Below are positions 37,483-44,942 of a stretch of DNA of 64,000 bases, in pieces (positions within the stretch are counted from its first letter, which is position 1; the number at the start of each line of letters is the position of its first letter). Source of the stretch: Paenibacillus algorifonticola (GTDB lineage Bacteria; Bacillota; Bacilli; Paenibacillales; Paenibacillaceae); assembly GCF_000971975.1 (NCBI RefSeq), contig NZ_KQ040786.1, positions 236 through 64,235 of the forward strand, in the 5' to 3' direction. Made by a program: the position numbers and the translations under genes. The notes beneath the pieces are model-generated. The model made no database searches. It saw nothing but the letters and a program-made list of their open reading frames with translations, and was not told where the DNA came from.

Positions 37483-37638
37483 ATGTATGAAGAACCGAAA
37501 GGCTGCTACCGTTGTCATGTCCCAATGGATTCGGAATGTGGCAAGCATCATGTGGTCATTTATTCATGTCGTTTATGTGGCTTGATCGTAGAAGGCGTTC
37601 TCCAGCCGTTGCCGGAATGGGATGAGTTTCCGCTATGA
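37483..37638 (+). CDS. Small zinc-ribbon-like protein (51 residues)
   Basis: ATG 37483 has AGGGTG 8 bp upstream. Two CxxC pairs (CYRC and CRLC) separated by about 19 residues suggest one zinc ribbon. It may bind nucleic acid or a partner protein. Stop overlaps the next start by 4 bp. Confidence 0.55.
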   Translation: MYEEPKGCYRCHVPMDSECGKHHVVIYSCRLCGLIVEGVLQPLPEWDEFPL

Positions 37639-37769
37639 TGCCGCTGGTCGATATTATGAATGTCCCTGATGTAATGCCGATTCCGACGACAAGGGAAATT
37701 ATCAGTTTGATTCTTTTTTATCTGATTGTGCTGGTCGTAGGTATCCGGCTGCTTAAGCGGAAGAAGTGA
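37635..37769 (+). CDS. Tiny membrane protein (44 residues), end of structural operon
   Basis: ATGA overlap with the zinc-ribbon gene. One helix (IISLILFYLIVLVVGIRLL) near the C-terminus, then KRKK. The first GTTAAC array begins 2 bp after its stop. Confidence 0.5.
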   Translation: MMPLVDIMNVPDVMPIPTTREIISLILFYLIVLVVGIRLLKRKK

Positions 37770-37770
37770 A

Positions 37771-37919
37771 CGTTAACAAATTGCCACCTTCAGCAGCTGC
37801 GCCCGGCGTCAAAATGTTAACAAATGAGTGGCAGCCGGCGCGCCAGGCGTGCTTTAAATGTTAACAAAATAAAACGGCAGCCGGACGGATCGTCGCCAGC
37901 TGCCGTAAAGAATGTTAAC
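37771..37919. repeat. GTTAAC site array 1
   Basis: GTTAAC lies at 37772, 37816, 37860 and 37914, so the steps are 44, 44 and 54 bp. Context tends to AATGTTAACAAAT. The 38- and 48-bp spacers have GC-rich cores; the last holds an ACGGCAGC/GCTGCCGT hairpin (37874-37906). The spacing pattern is identical to array 2. Confidence 0.85.
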
Positions 37920-38126
37920 TTACATACTCGATTGATTTATGATTTCATGCATTCGTTTTATCGCTTCCTGATGTTGGACATGCGTTAGCTTGTCTTTGTG
38001 TAGTTCGCGTATGGCTGCCAGATAGGCAACGGTTTCGGATTCGGATTTCAGCTCAAGTTCCTTTTTTAAATCTTGCACGACTGTTTTTACACCCGTATAG
38101 ACTTGCATCATCTTATAATTGCTCAT
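37920..38126 (-). CDS. Small regulator, ribbon-helix-helix-like, candidate phage repressor
   Basis: Protein of 68 residues, the only convincing minus-strand gene of the element. A strand-like start (KMMQVYTGVK) followed by two helices (VVQDLKKELEL and SESETVAYLAAIREL) fits the ribbon-helix-helix fold. It is divergent from the 38265 gene, and the region between carries repeated TCTAAAGAAAAT motifs placed within both promoters, as expected for a lysogeny repressor. Its stop codon abuts the last GTTAAC of array 1. The fold is inferred by eye. Confidence 0.55.
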   Translation of the reverse strand: MSNYKMMQVYTGVKTVVQDLKKELELKSESETVAYLAAIRELHKDKLTHVQHQEAIKRMHEIINQSSM

Positions 38127-38251
38127 CTAAAGATCATCCTTTCTTTATAGGCATAATAACACAACTTTCTAAAGAAAATCAAGTACATTCTATAGACGAA
38201 TCTAAAGAAAATGTGCTATAATATAAACAAGGAACAACAAAAACTTTAGAT
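38125..38251. promoter_or_regulatory. Divergent promoter region with repeated operators
   Basis: Rightward promoter: TAGACG (38193-38198), 18 bp, TATAAT (38217-38222). Leftward promoter: TTGATT (38182-38177) and TATTAT (38158-38153) with 18 bp spacing. TCTAAAGAAAAT occurs exactly twice, at 38168-38179 (in the leftward promoter) and 38201-38212 (in the rightward spacer), 33 bp apart. ATCTAAAGAT overlaps the leftward start codon at 38125-38134 and an inverted CTTTAGAT lies at 38244-38251. Confidence 0.65.
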
Positions 38252-38264
38252 TGGAGTGGGCGAA

Positions 38265-38432
38265 ATGACTGAAAAGCAAAAGGCTGAGTGGTTCGAAAAT
38301 CATCGGATGCTTACTCGTCAGGTTGACATTTGTTTGGAAATGCAGAGCGTCATGTTCGACGATCCGGCTTTTGAAGCGTTGGCCGCTGAATGGAACGAAT
38401 TACAGTCGGCTTTGTATCCAGCGCATGAATAA
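38265..38432 (+). CDS. Small acidic phage protein (55 residues)
   Basis: ATG with GGAGTGGG upstream, directly behind the rightward promoter. Helical and acidic, with no Cys pair or membrane segment (FENHRMLTRQVDICLEMQ). By position an early gene opposing the repressor; function unknown. Its end overlaps the next gene by 8 bp. Confidence 0.5.
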   Translation: MTEKQKAEWFENHRMLTRQVDICLEMQSVMFDDPAFEALAAEWNELQSALYPAHE

Positions 38433-38724
38433 GTTCCTATGTTGCGATTTTCCAATGCCGTACCGTGCCATCTATCCTGTGTATGACCGTGCGATGATTG
38501 GTCATGATAAATCGCCATGCTGCAAAGTTGAATTGGTCGTTATTGATTTTGGTTCGGTCAAACTGAATGCGCAAGGTCGGCAGCTGCCGCGATATTTGGC
38601 ACGTTGCTTCCGTTGTGCGAAGGATTATCCGGCGCGTGGGTGGGAGTATGAGCAGCAGCTTGCTGCTGTTCAGCCACCAATGACCCCACCGCTGGAACTT
38701 GCTGCTTCATCGCAAAGGGTTTGA
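38425..38724 (+). CDS. Cys-rich small protein (99 residues)
   Basis: Starts inside the preceding gene. Cys pairs (CC near residue 6, CC near 31 and CFRC near 60) may bind zinc. The C-terminus is Pro-rich. Function unknown; second gene of the early transcript. Confidence 0.5.
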   Translation: MNKFLCCDFPMPYRAIYPVYDRAMIGHDKSPCCKVELVVIDFGSVKLNAQGRQLPRYLARCFRCAKDYPARGWEYEQQLAAVQPPMTPPLELAASSQRV

Positions 38725-38910
38725 TCGTATTGAGCAGCTACAGTTCTTTTAGCTCGTAAAATAGTTGGCGTTCAGGCATTGACAAAATCCGGCCAGGGTT
38801 TACCCTTATCCCTTTTAGGGCAATTGTCTGAGCTGGAGCCGACAACGAAAGTAGTATGAAGGAAGGCCGTCTTTGCCCTTTAGGCCTGACGGCGTGAAGC
38901 CAAGTGCGAT
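38725..38910. other. Non-coding stretch with hairpins, candidate origin or packaging region
   Basis: No reading frame of note. It contains CCCTTATCCCTTTTAGGG and the inverted repeat GCCGTC/GACGGC (38866-38893) with AGGCCT inside, then runs into GTTAAC array 2. A -35-like TTGACA at 38779 has no good -10. Non-coding hairpin regions beside early genes hold origins and packaging signals in filamentous phages. Confidence 0.35.
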
Positions 38911-39058
38911 GTTAACATTTCGCACGTTCATGGTTGCAGCTGCAGCACTGAAATGTTAACAGAAACGCACGCTGCAGCGAGATCTGGACGTTTGATTTGT
39001 TAACAAATTAAAGAGCTGCCGCGGCGATCCGTGAACCGGTTAAAAGGAGAATGTTAAC
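38911..39058. repeat. GTTAAC site array 2
   Basis: GTTAAC lies at 38911, 38955, 38999 and 39053, again with steps of 44, 44 and 54 bp. The last site occupies the space between the ribosome site AAAGGAGA and the ATG of the ribbon-helix-helix gene, so binding there should affect its expression. Spacer sequences are largely different from array 1 apart from GCAGCTGC in the first spacer of each. Confidence 0.85.
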
Positions 39059-39421
39059 ATGTCGATGGATTTAACCCACATTCGTGTTACTACTGATATT
39101 AAGTTGGAGCTTGAAAAAATCAAGTCGCGTTATTCTCATGTTTCAAGTGTTTCCGATGCCATAACGCATTTGATAGAAGAGAATAAAAGATTTCAGCGCC
39201 GAATGGAAGAGCAGGCGAAAGAGTTCCAGAAAGAACGTGAGCTGCGGAATTTGAACGATTTGACGCTTGGTGTTGATCGCAAGAATCATTTGCGCACGTT
39301 GCAGGATGAGCTTTCTTTGCGAAATCCTGAACAAATTGTCGATCTGCTTATCCATCATTATGAAAATAATGATAAGCTTGACCGATCTACTCTATTATTT
39401 TTTGCATCTTTAAAATCTTGA
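39059..39421 (+). CDS. Ribbon-helix-helix DNA-binding protein with coiled-coil tail
   Basis: Protein of 120 residues. Residues 4-45 read as strand (THIRVTTDI), helix 1 (KLELEKIKSRYS) and helix 2 (SVSDAITHLIEENKRF), a typical Arc/CopG layout; a charged helical segment follows. It begins immediately behind GTTAAC array 2, whose last copy overlaps its translation start region, so it is the best candidate for the protein that binds the arrays. Roles could be repression, segregation (ParR/omega-like) or origin control. Confidence 0.62.
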   Translation: MSMDLTHIRVTTDIKLELEKIKSRYSHVSSVSDAITHLIEENKRFQRRMEEQAKEFQKERELRNLNDLTLGVDRKNHLRTLQDELSLRNPEQIVDLLIHHYENNDKLDRSTLLFFASLKS

Positions 39422-39434
39422 TGGAGGTTTTCCT

Positions 39435-39740
39435 ATGAAAAAGTTGCTTAGACATTGTTTGGTGCAATCTGACTCTCATCGAGAGGCGGCTGAATGGATT
39501 CAGCAGAACCCTGATACTTTATCTGCTGGAATGTCGTATCAGTGTCATATCGCGAAGTCAGAAGCTTACCTTGAAATGGCGGTAGAGATTGAAAGAAGGA
39601 TGGAAGAAACGAAGGTTCATCCACTTTTTGGCTCCTTAAAGACTTTTTTTAATCAAGACCCTTTAATTATTGTAGCTAAACTTTTGGGATTTTTCGGTTT
39701 GATTCTTTTTCTACAGCATCTAATTGATAGGCTATTTTGA
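39435..39740 (+). CDS. Protein with C-terminal membrane helix (101 residues)
   Basis: GGAGG precedes the ATG. The first about 70 residues are soluble and helical with HREAAEWIQQNPD; the end is a hydrophobic anchor (IIVAKLLGFFGLILFLQHLI). Unknown; it follows the ribbon-helix-helix gene by 13 bp and is probably co-transcribed. Confidence 0.55.
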   Translation: MKKLLRHCLVQSDSHREAAEWIQQNPDTLSAGMSYQCHIAKSEAYLEMAVEIERRMEETKVHPLFGSLKTFFNQDPLIIVAKLLGFFGLILFLQHLIDRLF

Positions 39741-39760
39741 TTGCTGGAAGAGGTGGAAAC

Positions 39761-39898
39761 ATGACTTTTGATGATTTTGCTGTAGCAGCTTTCTATGTTT
39801 TTTTAACTACTTTCTGGCTTCTTGTAGCGTTTATGGTTGGCTGCCTTTCTCTTTCATTTTGCATTAGATATTGGAAGGGAAAGAAGGAAAATGTTTAA
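39761..39898 (+). CDS. Tiny membrane protein (45 residues)
   Basis: AGAGGTGG precedes the ATG by about 5 bp. Almost all of residues 8-36 is hydrophobic (VFLTTFWLLVAFMVGCLS), then a lysine-rich end (YWKGKKENV). Last gene of the element before the right-hand repeat. Confidence 0.5.
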   Translation: MTFDDFAVAAFYVFLTTFWLLVAFMVGCLSLSFCIRYWKGKKENV

Positions 39899-39906
39899 GT
39901 CTGCGT

Positions 39907-39916
39907 TTGCACTATT
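39907..39916 (+). other. Candidate right attachment repeat
   Basis: TTGCACTATT, identical to 29305-29314, just after the last element gene and before two strong hairpins. Confidence 0.3.
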
Positions 39917-39926
39917 TCGCAAAAAC

Positions 39927-39969
39927 GCGCCGCGCCAGCGGCGCAACCCCCGGATTGTAACACGGGGGT
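39927..39969. other. Two adjacent strong hairpins at the right end of the element
   Basis: GCGCCGC-GCCA-GCGGCGC (39927-39944) is followed after one base by ACCCCCG and CGGGGGT (39946-39969) around a 10-nt loop. Neither has a T run, so they are not ordinary terminators. Similar paired hairpins serve as single-strand origins or packaging signals in ssDNA phages; they could also be folded recombination sites. Confidence 0.4.
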
Positions 39970-39988
39970 AGAAAATACACAGTACCTC

Positions 39989-40017
39989 GACGGACGCCTT
40001 CATACGTCTGTTTTTTT
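39989..40017 (+). terminator. Terminator before ftsE
   Basis: ACGGACG and CGTCTGT pair (one G-U) across about 8 nt, followed by seven T. It ends transcription from the element. Confidence 0.7.
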
Positions 40018-40106
40018 CTGAAAATTCGCTAATAATCGTACTTTTGAAAGGATTTGCCACCTCATTGTCGAATTACTAATGCTGACTAAAAACAGGATGT
40101 GATAAC

Positions 40107-40793
40107 GTGATTGAAATGCAAGACATTTGGAAGACTTACGTCGACGGTACCCATGCTCTGCGAGGAGTGTCCGTACGCATAGATCGCAATGAATTTGTGT
40201 ATTTGGTAGGGCCTTCCGGGGCAGGGAAATCAACCTTCATGAAGCTGATCTATCGCGAGGAAGTGCCTACGAAAGGGCAGCTTTCCGTAAATGGTTTTAA
40301 TATAGGCAAGCTTAAGCCGCGCAAAATTCCATTTGTACGGCGCAACATAGGCGTTATTTTTCAGGATTTTAGATTGCTTCCGAAGCTGACCGTGTTTGAA
40401 AATGTCGCTTTTGCAATGGAGGTTATCGAAGCACCTAAGCGGATTATTAAAAAACGGACGATGGAGGTTCTCGATCTCGTCGGTCTCAAGCATAAGCATG
40501 CCAGCCTGCCGGCCCAGCTTTCAGGGGGAGAACAGCAGCGTGTGTCGATTGCCCGGGCAATAGTGAATAACCCGTCGGTTATTGTAGCAGACGAGCCTAC
40601 CGGCAACCTGGACCCGGAGACGTCCATGGAGATTATGGCTTTGCTGGAGGAAATCAACTTTCGCGGCTCGACCATCGTAATGGCGACGCATAACCGCGAT
40701 ATTGTAAACAGCTTGCGCAAGCGTGTCATCGCTATCGAGAATGGCTTGGTCGTTCGGGATGAGGCAAGAGGGGAGTACGGTTATGAAATTTAG
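40107..40793 (+). CDS. ftsE: Cell division ATP-binding protein FtsE
   Basis: ABC ATPase of 228 residues: Walker [10 protein letters not shown], signature [14 protein letters not shown], Walker [15 protein letters not shown]. With FtsX it forms a complex that activates cell-wall hydrolases rather than transporting a substrate. It overlaps ftsX, and a secreted M23 hydrolase follows. Confidence 0.96.
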   Translation: MIEMQDIWKTYVDGTHALRGVSVRIDRNEFVYLVGPSGAGKSTFMKLIYREEVPTKGQLSVNGFNIGKLKPRKIPFVRRNIGVIFQDFRLLPKLTVFENVAFAMEVIEAPKRIIKKRTMEVLDLVGLKHKHASLPAQLSGGEQQRVSIARAIVNNPSVIVADEPTGNLDPETSMEIMALLEEINFRGSTIVMATHNRDIVNSLRKRVIAIENGLVVRDEARGEYGYEI

Positions 40794-41694
40794 AACCCTG
40801 CTCCGCCACCTTAGAGAAGGCTGTAAAAATATTATTCGCAACGGCTGGATGTCGTTTGCTTCCATTAGCTCGATTTTTATTTCGTTATTTTTGCTCGGGG
40901 CTTTTATGCTGCTGGCGCTGAATGTAAACAATTTTGCCTCCTCGGTGGAGAGCAAGGTGGAAATTCGCGTATTTCTGCAGCTGGATATAGACAAGGCGAA
41001 GATGGATGAGGTCGAGAATAAAATCCGCCTCATTCCTGAGGTGAAGAAGGTTACGCTGGTCACGAAGGAAGAGGGGCTCGAGGAGCTTCGCAAAAACCTG
41101 AGCGATGAAGGCTTGCTTGACGGCTATGATGATGCGAGCAATCCGCTGCCGGACTCTTTTACCGTAGAAGTATTTAAACCCCAGTCTGTCAGCAATGCAG
41201 CCACACAGATCGAGGCGCTTAACACAGGTGATGAAACAGCGCCAATTACGAGTGTGAAATATGGGGAAGGCAAAATCGAGACGCTGTTCAAAATTACGAA
41301 TGCGGTACGTACAATTGGCCTCGTAATCGTGCTGGCGCTTACGGTTACGGCTATGTTCCTCATTTCCAACACGATTAAAGTGACGATTGTTGCCAGACGC
41401 CGGGAAATCGGCATTATGAAATTGGTAGGCGCGACGAATGCGTTTATCCGCTGGCCTTTTTTCATTGAAGGTGCGCTTATTGGCATGATTGCTTCGATAT
41501 TGACGACTGTTGTACTGCTTGTCAGCTACGCGCAGTTTGTGAAAGTGACACAGGAGGGACTTGGGCTGATGATGCTTAGTCTCGTGTCGTTCCAGCAAGT
41601 TGGACTTGAAATTAGCGGTGTATTGATTGGACTGGGCACCTTGATCGGCATATGGGGAAGTACGATATCCATTCGAAAATATTTGAAAGTGTAG
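40783..41694 (+). CDS. ftsX: Cell division membrane protein FtsX
   Basis: Protein of 303 residues with four transmembrane helices (about 22-45, 175-195, 225-245 and 270-292) and an external domain between the first two, as in all FtsX proteins. AGAGGGGAG lies upstream of ATG 40783, which is inside the ftsE end. It passes the FtsE ATP signal across the membrane to a hydrolase, probably the next gene. Confidence 0.95.
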   Translation: MKFRTLLRHLREGCKNIIRNGWMSFASISSIFISLFLLGAFMLLALNVNNFASSVESKVEIRVFLQLDIDKAKMDEVENKIRLIPEVKKVTLVTKEEGLEELRKNLSDEGLLDGYDDASNPLPDSFTVEVFKPQSVSNAATQIEALNTGDETAPITSVKYGEGKIETLFKITNAVRTIGLVIVLALTVTAMFLISNTIKVTIVARRREIGIMKLVGATNAFIRWPFFIEGALIGMIASILTTVVLLVSYAQFVKVTQEGLGLMMLSLVSFQQVGLEISGVLIGLGTLIGIWGSTISIRKYLKV

Positions 41695-41706
41695 GTGGAA
41701 GCGTCG

Positions 41707-42969
41707 GTGAAGAGAAGAAATCTAATCGTTCTTATGGTGATAATGACGGTATTGCTGGTACAGCCACTCAGCAGTAGTGCCGCATCGCTGGACAGCATTA
41801 ACAAGCAGCTTTCAGATGCCAAGAAGGCCATTGACAAAGCGCAGAAGGAAGCTGACGCGACAGAGCAGCAAAAGACGGAAGTATCGACACTCAAATCTGA
41901 TGTACAAGCCTCAATTAAAGCGGTATTGGCACAGCTGGATGCTGTTGTAATCAATATGAATAATACGCAAGCAAAGGTTGATCAAACAGAATCGGAGCTT
42001 CAACAGGCTGGCGCGGAGCTGGTCGAGGCGGAAGGCCGCGTAAAAACGCGCGACATACTGATCCAGCAGCGTCTGCGGCTTATGTACGAGAACGGCTCGG
42101 TGTCGTATCTTGACGTCTTGCTGAATGCGAGCAGCTTTTCCGATTTTATTGACCGTTTTGATTCGCTCCAGCTTATTCTAAGCCAGGATCGCAGCATTTT
42201 AGAGCAAAACAAAGTCGATCAGGCATTGGTTGAAGAGAAAAAAGCTGAGGTCGAACAAAAGCTTGAAGAAGTCAAAACGATGTACACCAAGCTGCAAAAT
42301 TACCAAAGCGATCTAGCGAAAAAAGAAGCACAGAAAAACAAGCTGGTTGCCGAATACGATCATCAGCTTGAGGATCTCGAAGATATAAGCGCAGAGCAGG
42401 AAGCGTTAATGATTGAATTCGCGCAAAAGGTATCCGAGCTGGAAGCTGAGAAGGTAGCGAAGCTAGAGGCGGAAAGAATCGCGCGTGAAAAGGCGGCAGC
42501 CGCAGCGGCAGCTCAAGCGGGCACAGGAAATGGCAGCAGCGGAGGCGGAAGCGGCGGTGCGGTCTATACAGGCGGCAAGCTGGGCATGCCTATTTTTGAC
42601 TCGTATCGTGTCAGCTCGGGCTACGGCTACCGGATTCACCCGATTACGGGCGCTAAGAAGCTCCATACTGGCATCGACTTTGCAGCTCCGCAGGGAACGG
42701 CTATTCATGCAGCGGAAAGCGGCGTTGTTATTCTGGCGCAGCGCTGGAGCGGTTATGGCAATGCCGTTATTATCGATCATGGCGGCGGCATGTGGACGCT
42801 GTATGGCCACATTCGCGAAGGCGGCATTAAAGTAAGCAAAGGCGACAGTGTTACAAAAGGACAAAAAATTGCCGAGGTTGGCAGCACGGGCAATTCCACC
42901 GGACCGCATTTGCATTTTGAGGTGCGTATTAACGGTACAACAACTGATCCAAGCAGCTATTTAAAATAG
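41707..42969 (+). CDS. Secreted M23 peptidoglycan hydrolase with coiled coil
   Basis: Protein of 420 residues: signal peptide (about 1-27), a long coiled coil (about 30-255, as in EnvC, PcsB and CwlO), a Gly/Ser linker and a C-terminal LytM/M23 peptidase (about 290-420) with zinc ligands in HTGIDFA and HLHFE. The coiled coil is the part that contacts FtsX in related systems. GTG 41707 has AGGTGG 8 bp upstream; a GTG at 41695 would add four residues. In B. subtilis the FtsEX partner CwlO has an NlpC/P60 domain instead. Confidence 0.9.
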   Translation: MKRRNLIVLMVIMTVLLVQPLSSSAASLDSINKQLSDAKKAIDKAQKEADATEQQKTEVSTLKSDVQASIKAVLAQLDAVVINMNNTQAKVDQTESELQQAGAELVEAEGRVKTRDILIQQRLRLMYENGSVSYLDVLLNASSFSDFIDRFDSLQLILSQDRSILEQNKVDQALVEEKKAEVEQKLEEVKTMYTKLQNYQSDLAKKEAQKNKLVAEYDHQLEDLEDISAEQEALMIEFAQKVSELEAEKVAKLEAERIAREKAAAAAAAQAGTGNGSSGGGSGGAVYTGGKLGMPIFDSYRVSSGYGYRIHPITGAKKLHTGIDFAAPQGTAIHAAESGVVILAQRWSGYGNAVIIDHGGGMWTLYGHIREGGIKVSKGDSVTKGQKIAEVGSTGNSTGPHLHFEVRINGTTTDPSSYLK

Positions 42970-42978
42970 GGCGATCAG

Positions 42979-43011
42979 CAACAACCGGCAGCCTTCGTGC
43001 TGCCCTTGTTT
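42979..43011 (+). terminator. Hairpin terminator after ftsEX operon
   Basis: AACAA-CC-GGCAGC pairs with GCTGCC-CT-TTGTT around CTTCGT. It is followed by only a short T run, and dispersed repeat copy 3 begins here. Confidence 0.55.
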
Positions 43012-43112
43012 GAAATATAAGCATTTATATGTGATTTATTAATAAATTAGCTTCTATTACTTTGTTAAACGGGCGTTGCCGCCAAGGATGGCAACGCCGT
43101 TTTACGCTTGTC
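43010..43112. repeat. Dispersed hairpin repeat (copy 3, diverged)
   Basis: The AT-rich module (TTTGAAATATAAGCATTTAT ... AATAAATTAG) is followed by a GC hairpin AAACGGGCGTTGCCGCC and GGCAACGCCGTTTTACGCTTG. Layout and end motif match modules B-A' of copies 1 and 2. Confidence 0.55.
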
Positions 43113-43264
43113 TTGAAAAATATGGAATAAGCAGGTCGCTGGGCAGACGCAAATAAATGAACAGAACTTGTCATATACTAGGGCATGTCTTCCAAGCGGG
43201 AAGGCATGAACTGAAGTAGGTTCTATTTGATGCTGTGGTCAAACGAGAAGGTGGTGTCCTGGAT

Positions 43265-44800
43265 ATGCAGTTTAGAGGCCGTACAGTCATTGCTTTTGTA
43301 ATGATTACGATGCTCGCTTCTGTTCTGGTCACGCTTGTAGTCGCTCGCGATCTTGTCGTGAGCAGTTATCAGGCGTCGGGCTCCGCTCCGGCAGCTGCCG
43401 AAACTAGCGGGCAACATGATCTGAAGGAAGCTGAGATTGACAAAATGAATGCGGTGCTGGATTTGATTGAAACCAAATACGTGAAGAAGACGGATCGTGA
43501 AGAGCTGGTAGACGGCGCAGTCAAAGGCATGCTGGAATCGCTGGATGATCCTTACTCCGTTTATATGGAGAAGACGTCGGCGCAGCATTTTTCCGAGTCC
43601 ATCGAAGGGTCCTTCACCGGTATTGGTGCGGAAGTGACGCTGCAAAACGGGAAGCTCGTCATCGTATCCCCGATCAAAGGCTCTCCTGCCGAACGGGCTG
43701 GACTGCTGGCGAAGGATGTCGTCATTTCGGTCAACGGAGAGAAGCTGGAGGGCCTTGGACTGAACGAGGCGGTAGACAAAATTCGCGGCCCGAAAGGGAC
43801 GAAGGCCAAGCTGCAAATCCAGCGGGCAGGCACAAGCGAATCGATACAGCTGATTTTAATACGGGATGATATTGATGTGGAAACCGTATATGCCCATTTG
43901 TCCGATGACCGGATTGGCGTCATTGAAATCAGCCAATTTTCGCTCAATACTGCTGATCGCTTCAAGGAAGAGCTTGCTCGTCTGGAGCAGGAAGCGAAAC
44001 AGCAGGCAGCAAGGCAGGCTCAAGCACAGTCTGGCGCCCAAGGCGGCGAAGGAGCAGGCGACAAGGGGCAGCAAGGGCTTAAAGGACTCGTGATTGACGT
44101 CCGCAATAATCCTGGCGGCGTACTGCCAGTCGTTGTGGAAATTGCCGAGCAGTTTATTGCGAAGGGCGATGCGATTGTCCAGGTGGAGGATCGCGACGGC
44201 AAGCGGGAGAAGACGTTGTCCAAGGGCAGCAGCAAAGCTTATCCGGTCGCCGTAGTCATGAACAAAGGCAGCGCCAGCGCCTCGGAAATATTGGCTGGCG
44301 CGCTTGGCGAGGAAGCAGGTGCGATACTTGTTGGCGAGACGACGTTCGGTAAAGGAACGGTACAGGTCAGCTATAATAAAGCGCTTGGCGATGGCAGTCT
44401 GGTTAAAATGACGATCGCCAAGTGGCTGACGCCAGAAGGCATCTGGATTCATGAGAAGGGTGTTGAGCCGACCGTTGCCGTAGCTCCACCTTCGCTCTAC
44501 ACCGTTGCGCGGCTGACGCTAACGGAAACGTTGCAGCGCGATATGAACAATGAGCAAATTCGCAGTGCGCAAATTATGCTTAAGGGGCTTGGGTATGAGC
44601 CTAAGCGTGACGATGGTTATTTCAATGAGGAAACCGTGCAGGCGGTTAAGCAATTCCAGCGAAAATCGAGTCTGCCGGAGACGGGACAACTGGACAAGAC
44701 GACGGCCGCAGCATTAGAGAAGGCGGTCGTTGCTTGGATTAAAGACAAGAACAACGATGTACAGCTTCGAGAAGCGATTGAACGTGTAGGCAGGAAATAA
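43265..44800 (+). CDS. ctpB: S41 family carboxyl-terminal processing protease with PDZ and peptidoglycan-binding domains
   Basis: Protein of 511 residues: N-terminal membrane anchor (about 5-27), PDZ domain (about 105-190), S41 serine protease domain (about 195-420) with catalytic Ser in GSASASEIL and Lys in TTFGKGTV, and a C-terminal peptidoglycan-binding domain (about 430-500, LKGLGYEPKRDDGYFN). CtpB in B. subtilis signals in sporulation and has the same parts and the same position before minJ. AGAAGGTGG precedes ATG 43265. An acidic Gln/Ala/Gly insert near residue 245-270 is unusual. Confidence 0.88.
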   Translation: MQFRGRTVIAFVMITMLASVLVTLVVARDLVVSSYQASGSAPAAAETSGQHDLKEAEIDKMNAVLDLIETKYVKKTDREELVDGAVKGMLESLDDPYSVYMEKTSAQHFSESIEGSFTGIGAEVTLQNGKLVIVSPIKGSPAERAGLLAKDVVISVNGEKLEGLGLNEAVDKIRGPKGTKAKLQIQRAGTSESIQLILIRDDIDVETVYAHLSDDRIGVIEISQFSLNTADRFKEELARLEQEAKQQAARQAQAQSGAQGGEGAGDKGQQGLKGLVIDVRNNPGGVLPVVVEIAEQFIAKGDAIVQVEDRDGKREKTLSKGSSKAYPVAVVMNKGSASASEILAGALGEEAGAILVGETTFGKGTVQVSYNKALGDGSLVKMTIAKWLTPEGIWIHEKGVEPTVAVAPPSLYTVARLTLTETLQRDMNNEQIRSAQIMLKGLGYEPKRDDGYFNEETVQAVKQFQRKSSLPETGQLDKTTAAALEKAVVAWIKDKNNDVQLREAIERVGRK

Positions 44801-44822
44801 CGCCTCGTTGTCGAATCCATTA

Positions 44823-44860
44823 CAAGGTTGACTCTGTCTTCGGAGTCAGCCTTTTCTTTT
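44823..44860 (+). terminator. Terminator of ctpB
   Basis: AAGGTTGACTC pairs with GAGTCAGCCTT around TGTCTTCG, followed by TTCTTTT. Confidence 0.85.
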
Positions 44861-44942
44861 GAATAGACCGTATGTGTAAGACAGGAAAAAGCTGCTAAGG
44901 CGGATATAGGAACAAGTTGGTTAAAATGAAGGAGTGTATGCG

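Larger units (their letters stand above)
29305..39916 (+). mobile_element. Integrated filamentous (inovirus-like) prophage, about 10.6 kb
   Basis: A block of about 24 small genes, nearly all on the plus strand with ATGA overlaps, is inserted between the vanW-type gene and ftsE. Gene order is int, rep, leader, ssDNA-binding protein, tiny membrane proteins, FN3 tip protein, major coat protein, large minor protein, membrane proteins, Zot-like ATPase, small genes and a regulatory region. This is the module order of filamentous phages (replication, structural, assembly). Ends are provisional: TTGCACTATT occurs at 29305-29314 and 39907-39916. There is no secretin gene. It may be a phage or a phage-derived integrative element. 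Confidence 0.82.

Noticed and set aside
37771..39058. CRISPR array
   Set aside because: The repeated unit is only about 6-14 bp, the spacers differ in length within each array, and no cas genes are present.
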